A DNA stretch of 42,232 nt from Bacteroidia bacterium (lineage in GTDB: Bacteria; Bacteroidota; Bacteroidia; DATLTG01). How positions within the stretch are numbered: the first letter of the stretch is position 1; every line of letters begins with the position of its first letter. A program made the position numbers and the translations under genes. Shown here piece after piece: positions 8,015-15,091 of the stretch. The DNA lies in contig JBDTAC010000048.1 in the NCBI GenBank assembly GCA_039924845.1, positions 1 through 42,232 of the forward strand, written 5' to 3'. The notes below the pieces were generated by a model. The model was not told where the DNA came from. It did not search any database and saw only the letters and a program-made list of their open reading frames with translations.

Positions 8015-8362
8015 ATGAAAATTGAGATTAACAACCGCCGAAAAGTTTTTGCCGTACAGGAAGAATTCAATCATTTTTTTCCGAATTTAAAAATAGAGTT
8101 CTATGAGAAGTCGAATAAATCAGGAGGTTCTCCATCCGAAAAATTAGAAAAACAGAGTAGCAAAACACTTGAAGAATGCAGAACTATGCACAACGATGGA
8201 TTTATTACCATTTCTCAGGAGATGAGTGTAGGCGAACTTAAACAGCGTTTTAGAGATGTTTATGGATTATCTATAGATGTATTAAAAAAAACATCCAATA
8301 ATTTATGGGATCAATCACCTGCCTACGAGAAATCAATTTTAGAGTATTTAAACAAACTGTGA
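8015..8362 (+). CDS. Conserved-looking hypothetical protein
   Basis: 115 residues, soluble, without signal peptide or membrane segment. It starts MKIEINNRRKVFAVQEEF and continues with FFPNLKIEFYEK. A polar Ser/Gly/Lys linker follows, then VGELKQRFRDVYGLSIDVLKK and an end with Trp in NLWDQSPAYEKSILEYL. The alternating strand and helix pattern suggests a small alpha/beta domain. I do not recognise the family. It sits between the two His/Ala-rich paralogues in the stress cluster, preceded by a long untranslated region. The function is unknown. Confidence 0.75.
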   Translation: MKIEINNRRKVFAVQEEFNHFFPNLKIEFYEKSNKSGGSPSEKLEKQSSKTLEECRTMHNDGFITISQEMSVGELKQRFRDVYGLSIDVLKKTSNNLWDQSPAYEKSILEYLNKL

Positions 8363-8462
8363 TATATACAAAACGTTTCAATTGAGATGTAACTTATTAT
8401 ACTCGACTTACACTCACTTTTGTTGCATAAATTATTTATTAATCATTTAAACTAAAAAAACA

Positions 8463-8714
8463 ATGAGCACTAATCAAACAAAACCAGAAAAAACAACAGT
8501 AACTCCTGCTGAAAATAAAAAGGGAATTGAAAATCACAAAAAAGCAGCAACTCATTTGGAAGCTGCGGCGAAATCTCACTTAGATGCTGCAAAACATCAC
8601 GAAGCAGGTAATCATGAAAAAGCGGCTCAAAGTACGGTTGAAGCACATGGACATACAAGTCTTGCTAACGACTGCCAGAAAGAAGACGCAAAGTACCACG
8701 CTTCAAAAAACTAA
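8463..8714 (+). CDS. His/Ala/Lys-rich small protein, paralogue 2
   Basis: 83 residues. The N-terminus is Thr/Pro/Glu-rich, followed by Ala-rich helices with regularly placed His (GIENHKKAATHLEAAAKSHL, AAKHHEAGNHEKAAQSTVEAH). It is clearly homologous to the minus-strand gene ending at 7127. It ends just before a strong terminator and appears monocistronic. There is no export signal. It lies among iron-storage and stress genes, which fits a stress-induced cytosolic protein; metal binding by the His residues is possible but unproven. Confidence 0.8.
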   Translation: MSTNQTKPEKTTVTPAENKKGIENHKKAATHLEAAAKSHLDAAKHHEAGNHEKAAQSTVEAHGHTSLANDCQKEDAKYHASKN

Positions 8715-8736
8715 GCAAGTCTGTTTGTACTTTTTC

Positions 8737-8768
8737 AAAAACACCATGTCAAAAGCATGGTGTTTTTT
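8737..8768 (+). terminator. Rho-independent terminator
   Basis: Stem ACACCATG (8741-8748) and CATGGTGT (8756-8763), 7-base loop, A-run before and T-run after. It ends the His/Ala-rich gene. Confidence 0.88.
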
Positions 8769-8945
8769 CATTATAAAATGACCTGACAGGCATGAACACT
8801 AAGTTAACCTATTATACTATATATGATGTGTGAATTATATAACATTTTTCAAAAAAAATATAATACTTCCCGAAATTTATAGCCACAACTTTGCGCTGTC
8901 AAAATTCATTCGCACTAAATAAAATATACCGAACCTTAATCTTCA

Positions 8946-9521
8946 ATGAAAAAAATCGCAATTATTAAAAGAACTGGATTTCAAGCAGCCGCATTCGCTG
9001 TCATTGTATTTAGCATGGCATCATGCAATAATATACCAAAATCGGCAGGAGCTTCGATTGGAATGGTATCCGACACTCTTAATATCGGGAAAGATGCGCA
9101 ATTCCTTGTCAAATTTGCTGAAATCAACTTGGAAGAAATACAATTAGGAAAATTAGCTCAGCAAATGGGAACAACCATGGATCTTAAAGAATTGGGAGAA
9201 ATGATGGAAAATGACCACACGAAATCCTTGAATGAATTAACAACTCTTGCATTGAAAAAATCAATAACGCTACCAACATCATTAGATAGTAATGCACAAA
9301 ATGATTCTACAAAATTAAGTAAACTGTCAGGAAATGAGTTTGATACGCACTATTGCGATATGATGGTAAGTGGACATAAAATAGCTATTGCTCTCTTTGA
9401 AAAGGAATCTACCGATGCGTCCGATCCTGCTATCAGACAAATGGCAATAACAACACTTCCTATATTAAAAAAGCATTTGGAACAGGCAACTGAATGTCAA
9501 AAGGAATGTAAAAAAATGTAA
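8946..9521 (+). CDS. DUF4142-family lipoprotein (ferritin-like fold)
   Basis: 191 residues. The N-terminus has a lipoprotein signal (FAVIVFSMASC, lipidated Cys near residue 27). The rest is helical: DAQFLVKFAEINLEEIQLGKLA, then MENDHTKSLNEL and a last helix with ILKKHLEQATECQ. This is the DUF4142 pattern, a ferritin-like four-helix fold of unknown activity in envelope proteins. It lies 36 bases upstream of ferritin on the same strand, so the two are probably cotranscribed, giving an envelope and a cytosolic ferritin-like protein from one mRNA. Whether it binds metal is not known. Confidence 0.88.
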   Translation: MKKIAIIKRTGFQAAAFAVIVFSMASCNNIPKSAGASIGMVSDTLNIGKDAQFLVKFAEINLEEIQLGKLAQQMGTTMDLKELGEMMENDHTKSLNELTTLALKKSITLPTSLDSNAQNDSTKLSKLSGNEFDTHYCDMMVSGHKIAIALFEKESTDASDPAIRQMAITTLPILKKHLEQATECQKECKKM

Positions 9522-9557
9522 TAGTTCTAAATAACCGAGTTTAATTAAAAAACAATT

Positions 9558-10109
9558 ATGAAAATCAACCGAATTTCAGAAAAGCTAACAATAGCATTGA
9601 ACGAACAAATGACCAAAGAAGCACATGCTTCACAAATCTATTTATCTTATGCTGCATGGGCAGATAATCAAGGATATCAAGGTATTGCAAATTTTCTTTT
9701 CCGTCATGCAGCAGAAGAGCGCAACCACATGATGAAAATATTAGAATATATTTTAAAAAGAGGAGCAAAGGTAAAAATAACTACTATCCCAGCCCCGACT
9801 GCCGATCCGATAAGTGTAAACAATTGTTTTGAAAAAGTATTTGAGCAAGAATGTGGCAACACAAAAGCCATTTATAAACTTGTAAAGATGTCACTCAAGG
9901 AAGAAGATTGGGCTACATGGAATTTCATGCAGTGGTTTGTAAAAGAACAAACAGAAGAAGAAAATCTTGCCATCAGTTTATTAGATAAAATAAAAATTGC
10001 AGGCGGAGAAAAAGCAACAAGCAATGCCTTGTATGAATTAAATAAAGATTTGCAAACAACTCCAGACGATGCAGAATTAGCAGAGGATGTAACAGTCGAC
10101 AATCCTTAG
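9558..10109 (+). CDS. ftnA: Bacterial non-heme ferritin
   Basis: 183 residues. Ferritin forms 24-subunit shells that oxidise Fe(II) and store it as ferric mineral. The ferroxidase ligands expected in the bacterial family are visible: Glu in LNEQMTKEAHASQIYL, the HAAEERNHMMKI helix with Glu and His, Glu in FEQECGNTKAIY, and the KEQTEEENL helix. The C-terminal 15 residues are acidic and disordered (TPDDAELAEDVTVDN). It follows the DUF4142 lipoprotein and closes the stress cluster. With Dps nearby, the cell has two iron-storage proteins from one region. Confidence 0.95.
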   Translation: MKINRISEKLTIALNEQMTKEAHASQIYLSYAAWADNQGYQGIANFLFRHAAEERNHMMKILEYILKRGAKVKITTIPAPTADPISVNNCFEKVFEQECGNTKAIYKLVKMSLKEEDWATWNFMQWFVKEQTEEENLAISLLDKIKIAGGEKATSNALYELNKDLQTTPDDAELAEDVTVDNP

Positions 10110-10178
10110 TAACATTGTATTGTATATCTTTTCAGATAAAGTGCATCGCTTTGTATTTGAAAGTAAATGGATTTTAAT

Positions 10179-10212
10179 TTGTCTAATAACGAACTCGATA
10201 ATTGTATCTTTG
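10179..10212 (+). promoter_or_regulatory. Bacteroidota-type promoter
   Basis: TATCTTTG at 10205-10212 matches the TAnnTTTG -7 consensus. TTG at 10179-10181 is a candidate -33 element, with a somewhat long 23-base spacer. It would drive the LytTR regulator at 10392 and pass through the short open frame at 10242. Confidence 0.6.
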
Positions 10213-10241
10213 TCATCACAAAATAATTAAAGCGTTTCATT

Positions 10242-10286
10242 ATGAAGGCTTTTTTATTACTTCGAAAAATTATTTTTTTGAACTAA
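10242..10286 (+). CDS. Possible 14-residue leader peptide
   Basis: ATG to stop reads MKAFLLLRKIIFLN. It lies about 30 bases downstream of the promoter's -7 element and its second half is a copy of the AT palindrome. It could be a leader peptide, the start of a deleted secreted protein, or chance. Confidence 0.3.
   Translation: MKAFLLLRKIIFLN
10261..10282. repeat. Dispersed AT palindrome, copy 4
   Basis: Contains the exact 19-mer CGAAAAATTATTTTTTTGA, flanked by TT and AA. It is the only copy between about 3.7 and 15.0 kb. Confidence 0.75.
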
Positions 10287-10391
10287 TATTATATTCACGC
10301 TAAAAAAAACTTATTTTAAATTTTCTCGTTACATAAAAAGAGTAAGGTTGAAAATAACACCATAAACATTTTTATCAATTACAACTTAAGT

Positions 10392-11084
10392 ATGAATTAC
10401 ATTATAGTGGACGATAATAAAATGGCTCGTGCAGTAATTCGACAAATGATTGACCAATTTGATTATTTTAAACTGATTGCAGAATGTGGAAATCCGATAG
10501 AGGCGATAAATGTGATGAAGCGGAAAAGTGTTGATCTTATTTTGTTAGATGTTGAAATGCCCAAAATGAGCGGATTAGATTTTTTAAAAAGTATTGAAAA
10601 ACGACCTCTTGTTATTTTAATAACAGCCAAAACAGATTATGCAGTTGATGCCTTTGAATATAATGTGGTAGATTATTTAGTTACACCTGTTAAAGAAGAA
10701 CGATTTGTAAAAGCCTTGAACAGAGCACAGGAATTATATGAAGGCGCACACAAAACAATAGAAGTGCCCAATAATGATTTCATTTTTATACGCGACAAAG
10801 GGATTCTTACTAAAATCAACATGACAGATATTTTATACATTCAAGCTCTTGGTGATTATATTACAATTCATACCAAGGCGAAAAAGCACACGATACGCCA
10901 TAGTATAGGAACTGCCGAAGAAAAGTTTCCTTCCGAAAAATTTATGCGTATCCACCGTTCATTCATTATTGCTGTCGACAAAGTGGATTCTATTGAAGCC
11001 AATACCGCATCTATCAATAAAAATCTTATTCCAATTGGCGATATTTACCGATCGGAACTTCTTAAAAAACTGAATCTCCTCTAA
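10392..11084 (+). CDS. LytTR-family response regulator
   Basis: 230 residues: an N-terminal receiver (about 1-115) with phospho-acceptor Asp53 in LILLDVEMPKMSG, and a C-terminal LytTR DNA-binding domain (about 130-230; FIFIRDKGILTKI, FMRIHRSFIIAVDKV). The acidic pair DD7-8 and the Thr in LVILITAK are present. The conserved receiver Lys, normally in Y-L-x-K-P, is replaced by Thr98 (DYLVTPV), which is unusual and could alter phosphorylation-driven switching. No LytS-type kinase lies beside it. The downstream receivers and hybrid kinase on the same strand are the likely partners. Confidence 0.92.
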   Translation: MNYIIVDDNKMARAVIRQMIDQFDYFKLIAECGNPIEAINVMKRKSVDLILLDVEMPKMSGLDFLKSIEKRPLVILITAKTDYAVDAFEYNVVDYLVTPVKEERFVKALNRAQELYEGAHKTIEVPNNDFIFIRDKGILTKINMTDILYIQALGDYITIHTKAKKHTIRHSIGTAEEKFPSEKFMRIHRSFIIAVDKVDSIEANTASINKNLIPIGDIYRSELLKKLNLL

Positions 11085-11197
11085 AAGTCTGGTAGAATTA
11101 AATCTATTGATCTATTATCTTAGCCTACTTCTACCCTATTTTAACACGATTTACTTCCCGTTCATCCCATTTTTACTAATGCGGCTATTTAACTTCT

Positions 11198-11205
11198 TAC
11201 TTTTG
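11198..11205 (+). promoter_or_regulatory. TAnnTTTG -7 element
   Basis: TACTTTTG, 34 bases before the small frame's ATG at 11240. No clear TTG at -33. Confidence 0.45.
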
Positions 11206-11239
11206 GTAATCGTCTTTTTTATTAAAGAAGACATTAATT

Positions 11240-11347
11240 ATGAAAACTAAAAGAGAATTGATGAGTGCCCTTAAAAGTAATATGGAGAAGGTAGTTAAAG
11301 AGAGAGATACTCTTACAAAGGGCTGGAAGTGGAAGGGTTTGTTTTAA
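11240..11347 (+). CDS. Possible small protein, 35 residues
   Basis: An ATG-initiated frame reading MKTKRELMSALKSNMEKVVK, then ERDTLTKGWKWKGLF. It is basic and predicted helical, ending in an aromatic-rich tail (GWKWKGLF) that could sit at a membrane surface. A consensus -7 element lies at a sensible distance upstream, and the frame ends 63 bases before the receiver gene. No homologue is known to me. Residue composition looks coding-like, but the length leaves chance possible. Confidence 0.45.
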   Translation: MKTKRELMSALKSNMEKVVKERDTLTKGWKWKGLF

Positions 11348-11410
11348 AGATGTAAGAGTTCACATTGTGCAATTAAACTTGGGTACTTTGTATAATTAAA
11401 ATTTGAAATC

Positions 11411-11881
11411 ATGGAAACGCTAAAAATATTTATTGTAGATGACGACCTCAGTTATGCTTCTGTACTGAAGTTTTACATTAAGAATAATTGTTCAACAAGT
11501 GCGGACATTACTATTTATTCGACAGGCGAGAAAATGCTTCAAAATTTAAAAAAGAATCCGGATCTTATTTTTCTTGACTTTTACCTCAATGGGAAATTAC
11601 AGCAAGCGAGAAATGGGCTCAGCATTTTAAAAAAAATAATGTATCGGTTTTCAAAGGCAAAGGTTATTATGCTTTCATCACAAAACAACATTGAAATGGC
11701 TCTTAATGCAATTAAAAGTGGAGCTACAGAATACATTGTTAAAGACAAAACAGAATTTACTAAAGTTTCTTCCATAGTGTCTGATGTTGTTAAAAGAAAA
11801 GAAAAGAGAAAGAGAGAATTTATTTTCCTTTTATTATTCTTATTATTATTCACGCTTTACGTATTAAACAAAATAATCTAA
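11411..11881 (+). CDS. Receiver-domain protein with a C-terminal membrane anchor
   Basis: 156 residues. Residues 1-128 form a receiver with acidic residues at DDD10-12, phospho-acceptor Asp56 (LIFLDFYL), Ser in VIMLSSQ, and Lys111 in EYIVKD. A basic linker (KRKEKRKRE) is followed by one hydrophobic helix, residues 137-153 (FIFLLLFLLLFTLYVL), and the protein ends NKII. This is a tail-anchored stand-alone receiver, an uncommon design. The basic linker predicts a cytoplasmic receiver held at the inner membrane, where it could take or give phosphate to the membrane-bound hybrid kinase downstream. It is separated from the next gene by six bases. Confidence 0.85.
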   Translation: METLKIFIVDDDLSYASVLKFYIKNNCSTSADITIYSTGEKMLQNLKKNPDLIFLDFYLNGKLQQARNGLSILKKIMYRFSKAKVIMLSSQNNIEMALNAIKSGATEYIVKDKTEFTKVSSIVSDVVKRKEKRKREFIFLLLFLLLFTLYVLNKII

Positions 11882-11887
11882 AACACT

Positions 11888-12244
11888 ATGAAAGTATTAA
11901 TCGTAGAAGATGACAGAATGCTTTTAAAAGCATTGTCATTAAGGTTGACCGAAGCGGGTCATCACGTATTTCCCGCTGCAGATGGGAACATTGCTTGCGA
12001 CGTAATAAGCGATCAAAAAATCGAACTGATTATTTGTGATATGATGATGCCGGTATTGTCTGGGCTAACATTTTTAAGTTTACTGAAAGGCTATTTTAAC
12101 AAAGGAATTCCTGTTATCGTTATGTCAACACTTAATAATGCTCCACAGCTACTAACAAAAATGGATCTCGATTACATTGCTTTTTTTGAAAAGCCCTTTA
12201 TTATTGATGAATTAATAGATTTAGTAAACAAAACAAAAATTTAA
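11888..12244 (+). CDS. Stand-alone receiver (CheY-like)
   Basis: 118 residues, one receiver domain and nothing else. It has ED7-8-D9, Asp51 in LIICDMMMPVLSG, Ser80 in VIVMSTL, and Lys102 in FFEKPF, so all catalytic positions are intact. It is the middle gene of three receivers spaced six and five bases apart, clearly one transcript. Without an output domain it should act as a phosphate shuttle or by protein contact, most likely with the Hpt domain of the hybrid kinase that follows. Confidence 0.9.
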   Translation: MKVLIVEDDRMLLKALSLRLTEAGHHVFPAADGNIACDVISDQKIELIICDMMMPVLSGLTFLSLLKGYFNKGIPVIVMSTLNNAPQLLTKMDLDYIAFFEKPFIIDELIDLVNKTKI

Positions 12245-12249
12245 CTATC

Positions 12250-12639
12250 ATGAAACCATCACCTAAATTACATATATTTACTGTGGAAGATAACGCTATG
12301 TACACATTAGCTTTGGATTTGACTTTAAAAGATAGATTTAATTATCAAATAACAGATTTTGATTCTGCTGAAAAGTGCCTTGAAAATATTTATCTTAACC
12401 CCGATATTATTATACTTGATTATATGCTGAAAGGGATGAATGGGCAGGAAGCATTAATCAAGATAAAGCAAGCACTGCCGAACTGTTATGTAATAATTAT
12501 GTCTGTACAAAAGGATATTGATGTAGCGGTAGATTTAATACAATTAGGTGCCTATACTTATATAAAGAAAAGCAACTCTGCTCTTGATAAATTAGTTGAA
12601 ACCATTGATAAAATACGGGATGAAATGGACAATAAGTAA
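12250..12639 (+). CDS. Stand-alone receiver (CheY-like)
   Basis: 129 residues forming one receiver: acidic pair in TVEDNAM, Asp57 in IIILDYMLKG, Ser in VIIMSVQ, and a Lys in TYIKKSN. No output domain. It begins five bases after the previous receiver and ends 53 bases before the hybrid kinase, so it is part of the same operon. Three adjacent receivers feeding from one kinase suggest branching or a phosphate sink. Confidence 0.9.
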   Translation: MKPSPKLHIFTVEDNAMYTLALDLTLKDRFNYQITDFDSAEKCLENIYLNPDIIILDYMLKGMNGQEALIKIKQALPNCYVIIMSVQKDIDVAVDLIQLGAYTYIKKSNSALDKLVETIDKIRDEMDNK

Positions 12640-12692
12640 AATAATCGTGCCACTTATAACAGCCTTATAATTTTACTCCAGTAAAACACATT

Positions 12693-14906
12693 ATGAAACA
12701 TATATTCAAAACAAAAACGACAACAACTTTTAGCTTATTCCTGTTACTCGCAATAAATATTGTTTACGGTTTCATCTCTATGAGTTACATTAGCAAAGGA
12801 TCTGAAAATGACAAAGTTTTATTTCAAGGGGCTGAATTTTTAAAATCACTACGAGAACTACAAGCCGAAGTACTAAATATTGAAAGCAGTAGCAGAGGGT
12901 ATATTATAACTGGAGATGAGGGTTATTTGAATAATTTAGAATTAAATGAGGACAATATAAAATCTGAATTGCAATTTCTGCCAGAAAATGTTTTACAAAA
13001 AGAAAATATCGAAAATGTAACCGTGTTAAATAAACTTGTAAACGATAAAATTGATAATGTAAATAATGTTGTTAGGATTTATAATGAAAAGGGTATAAAA
13101 GTAGCAACAAATGAGGTGGAGTACGGGCAAGGAACGCGTTTAATGGAAGATATAAACGAAGAGATTAACAAGCTGAACGCATCCACTAAAGTGATTATGA
13201 ATAATACGGTTAGCGATGGAAAAAATTATGTGATAAAAATGAGGCTATTTATTATTATAAGTACAATTGGAGAAATGTCCATCGCACTTCTTTTCTTGTC
13301 ATTTATTTATAAAGATGTTGATCACCGGAATATTTTGGAAGAACAATTAATGCAGGCTAAACAAAAAGCAGATAAAAAAGTAATTATAAAAGAACAATTT
13401 ATGGCTAATATGAGCCATGAAATACGCACCCCAATGAATGCAATTATCGGTTTTACTAGCTTACTTCAAAAAACACCGATGAATGAAAAACAAAATGAAT
13501 ATGTAAAAACAATCAAAAGTGCAGGTGAAAATCTTTTAAATCTCATTAATGATATTTTGGATTTTTCAAAAATAGAAGCTGGAATGTTTCGAATAGAAAA
13601 TATTCCTTTTAGTGTACCTGAACTTATGAATTCTGTATATACAATGTTCTTGGAAAAAGCTAAAGCCAAAAAACTTACAATGACATTATCTGTTGATGAA
13701 AAAATTCCACAAACAATTTTGGGAGATCCAACAAGACTTACCCAGATAATTGTTAATCTGCTCGGTAATGCACTAAAGTTTACACGAAATGGAGAGATCA
13801 ACATTAGCTCAAAACTTTTAAATTCAACTGAAGACAATATGCTTCTTGAGTTTACGATCCAAGATACTGGCATCGGTATTTCAGAAGATAAATTAGAAGA
13901 AATATTTGATCGCTTTAATCAGGGTAATGTTACGACAACCCGAGAATATGGTGGTACTGGTCTTGGACTTGCAATCGTAAAAAGTCTCGTAACGCTTCAG
14001 TATGGAACATTAAATGTCAAAAGCACGCATGGAAAAGGTTCATCGTTTAGCTTTACCATTACGTATAAAAAATGTAAAGATGTCGTTAATACACCGCCAT
14101 TATCTTTATCTCCTAAATTAAAAACGGAAGATGCTCATGTTAGGGTTTTATTGGCTGAAGATAACCAGATGAATCAAACTCTTGCCTTAACTGTTCTGAC
14201 TGATTTGGGTTTTAAAGTTGATTTAGCAGAGAATGGTCAAGTAGCTTATGATATGTTGAAGAAGAATAATAATTATGATATTGTTCTTATGGATTTACAA
14301 ATGCCAGTACTTGATGGATATATGGCAGTTCGCAAAATACGGAATGAACTTAATTCTACAATTCCTATCATTGCAATGACTGCACATGTTTTACCTGATG
14401 AAAAGGAAAAGTGCATTAGTAGTGGCATGAATGATTTTATAACCAAACCATTTAAAGAAGAAGAACTTCATACTATTATTATTAAAAACATTTATCATAC
14501 AATACCAAGTTCTGCTACAAATAACAACGAAGCAATACCGAAAATAAATAAAAGAAAGCCTGCGGAACTTGTGGATTTAAGCTACTTGCTTGAACTTACA
14601 AAAGGAAAAAAATCTTTTATACTGGAAATGATTCATATCTTTTTAGAACAAAATCCTATTGACTTACAAGTTATTGAAAAAGCCATCGCTAAATCAGATT
14701 TAGAAACGGTAAAAGCTATTGCACATAAAATGAAAACGTCCATCAGTTTTATCGGGCTTACTGATAAAATTGGTTCCGATTTGGATTTAATGGAACACCA
14801 AGAAAATGGAATTACTCTGGATTTAATTAAAAAACATTTTGATAATGTTAAAGCAGTTTGTGAAAAAGCTCAGGCGGAGTTAATAATTTACAAAAATAAA
14901 ATTTAA
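12693..14906 (+). CDS. Hybrid sensor kinase (CHASE3-HisKA-HATPase-REC-Hpt)
   Basis: 737 residues. Order: first membrane segment (about 13-30), extracytoplasmic CHASE3-type sensor (about 35-180, with LQAEVLNIESSSRGYIITG), second membrane segment (about 184-205), HisKA with His242 in MSHEIRTPMNA, HATPase with N-box NLLGNALKFT (about 355-364), G1 DTGIGI (391-396) and G2 GGTGLGLAI. A receiver with Asp534 (VLMDLQMPVLDGY) and Lys585 (FITKPF) follows, then a C-terminal Hpt domain with His678 (AHKMKTS). All phosphorelay residues are intact, so His-Asp-His-Asp relay to one of the upstream receivers is likely. It ends the signalling cluster. Confidence 0.95.
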   Translation: MKHIFKTKTTTTFSLFLLLAINIVYGFISMSYISKGSENDKVLFQGAEFLKSLRELQAEVLNIESSSRGYIITGDEGYLNNLELNEDNIKSELQFLPENVLQKENIENVTVLNKLVNDKIDNVNNVVRIYNEKGIKVATNEVEYGQGTRLMEDINEEINKLNASTKVIMNNTVSDGKNYVIKMRLFIIISTIGEMSIALLFLSFIYKDVDHRNILEEQLMQAKQKADKKVIIKEQFMANMSHEIRTPMNAIIGFTSLLQKTPMNEKQNEYVKTIKSAGENLLNLINDILDFSKIEAGMFRIENIPFSVPELMNSVYTMFLEKAKAKKLTMTLSVDEKIPQTILGDPTRLTQIIVNLLGNALKFTRNGEINISSKLLNSTEDNMLLEFTIQDTGIGISEDKLEEIFDRFNQGNVTTTREYGGTGLGLAIVKSLVTLQYGTLNVKSTHGKGSSFSFTITYKKCKDVVNTPPLSLSPKLKTEDAHVRVLLAEDNQMNQTLALTVLTDLGFKVDLAENGQVAYDMLKKNNNYDIVLMDLQMPVLDGYMAVRKIRNELNSTIPIIAMTAHVLPDEKEKCISSGMNDFITKPFKEEELHTIIIKNIYHTIPSSATNNNEAIPKINKRKPAELVDLSYLLELTKGKKSFILEMIHIFLEQNPIDLQVIEKAIAKSDLETVKAIAHKMKTSISFIGLTDKIGSDLDLMEHQENGITLDLIKKHFDNVKAVCEKAQAELIIYKNKI

Positions 14907-15010
14907 TGTTTTGAGTATTAACGGTGCGTCTTCAAAAGAATTAAAACATTCATTTCAGGGAAGCTGACACGCTAAGCATCCGCGCTGCGTAGATGAAACA
15001 TAAAAAGGAG

Positions 15011-15030
15011 TTTGAAAAAATAATTTTTCA
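15011..15030. repeat. Dispersed AT palindrome, copy 5
   Basis: TTTGAAAAAATAATTTTTCA, between the hybrid kinase and the T9SS plug gene. Includes the exact 16-mer GAAAAAATAATTTTTC. Confidence 0.7.
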
Positions 15031-15091
15031 GTACTTTTACCCTTCCATTTAAACGATGAATTGGATTTTCAAATTAATAATCCCTTTTATA

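Larger units (their letters stand above)
11085..11410. other. Intergenic region with one small open frame
   Basis: 325 bases between the LytTR regulator and the first receiver. It holds a TAnnTTTG element at 11198-11205 and the 35-codon frame at 11240-11347. Nothing else is recognisable. Confidence 0.5.

Noticed and set aside
13466-13873. 135-codon antisense frame within the hybrid kinase
   Set aside because: The opposite strand carries invariant HisKA and HATPase motifs, so this is a shadow.
14940-15000. Short GC-richer stretch as a tRNA remnant or attachment site
   Set aside because: CATCCGCGCTGCGTAGATG forms only a short imperfect hairpin, with no tRNA T-loop and no matching copy at the left border near 4.0 kb.
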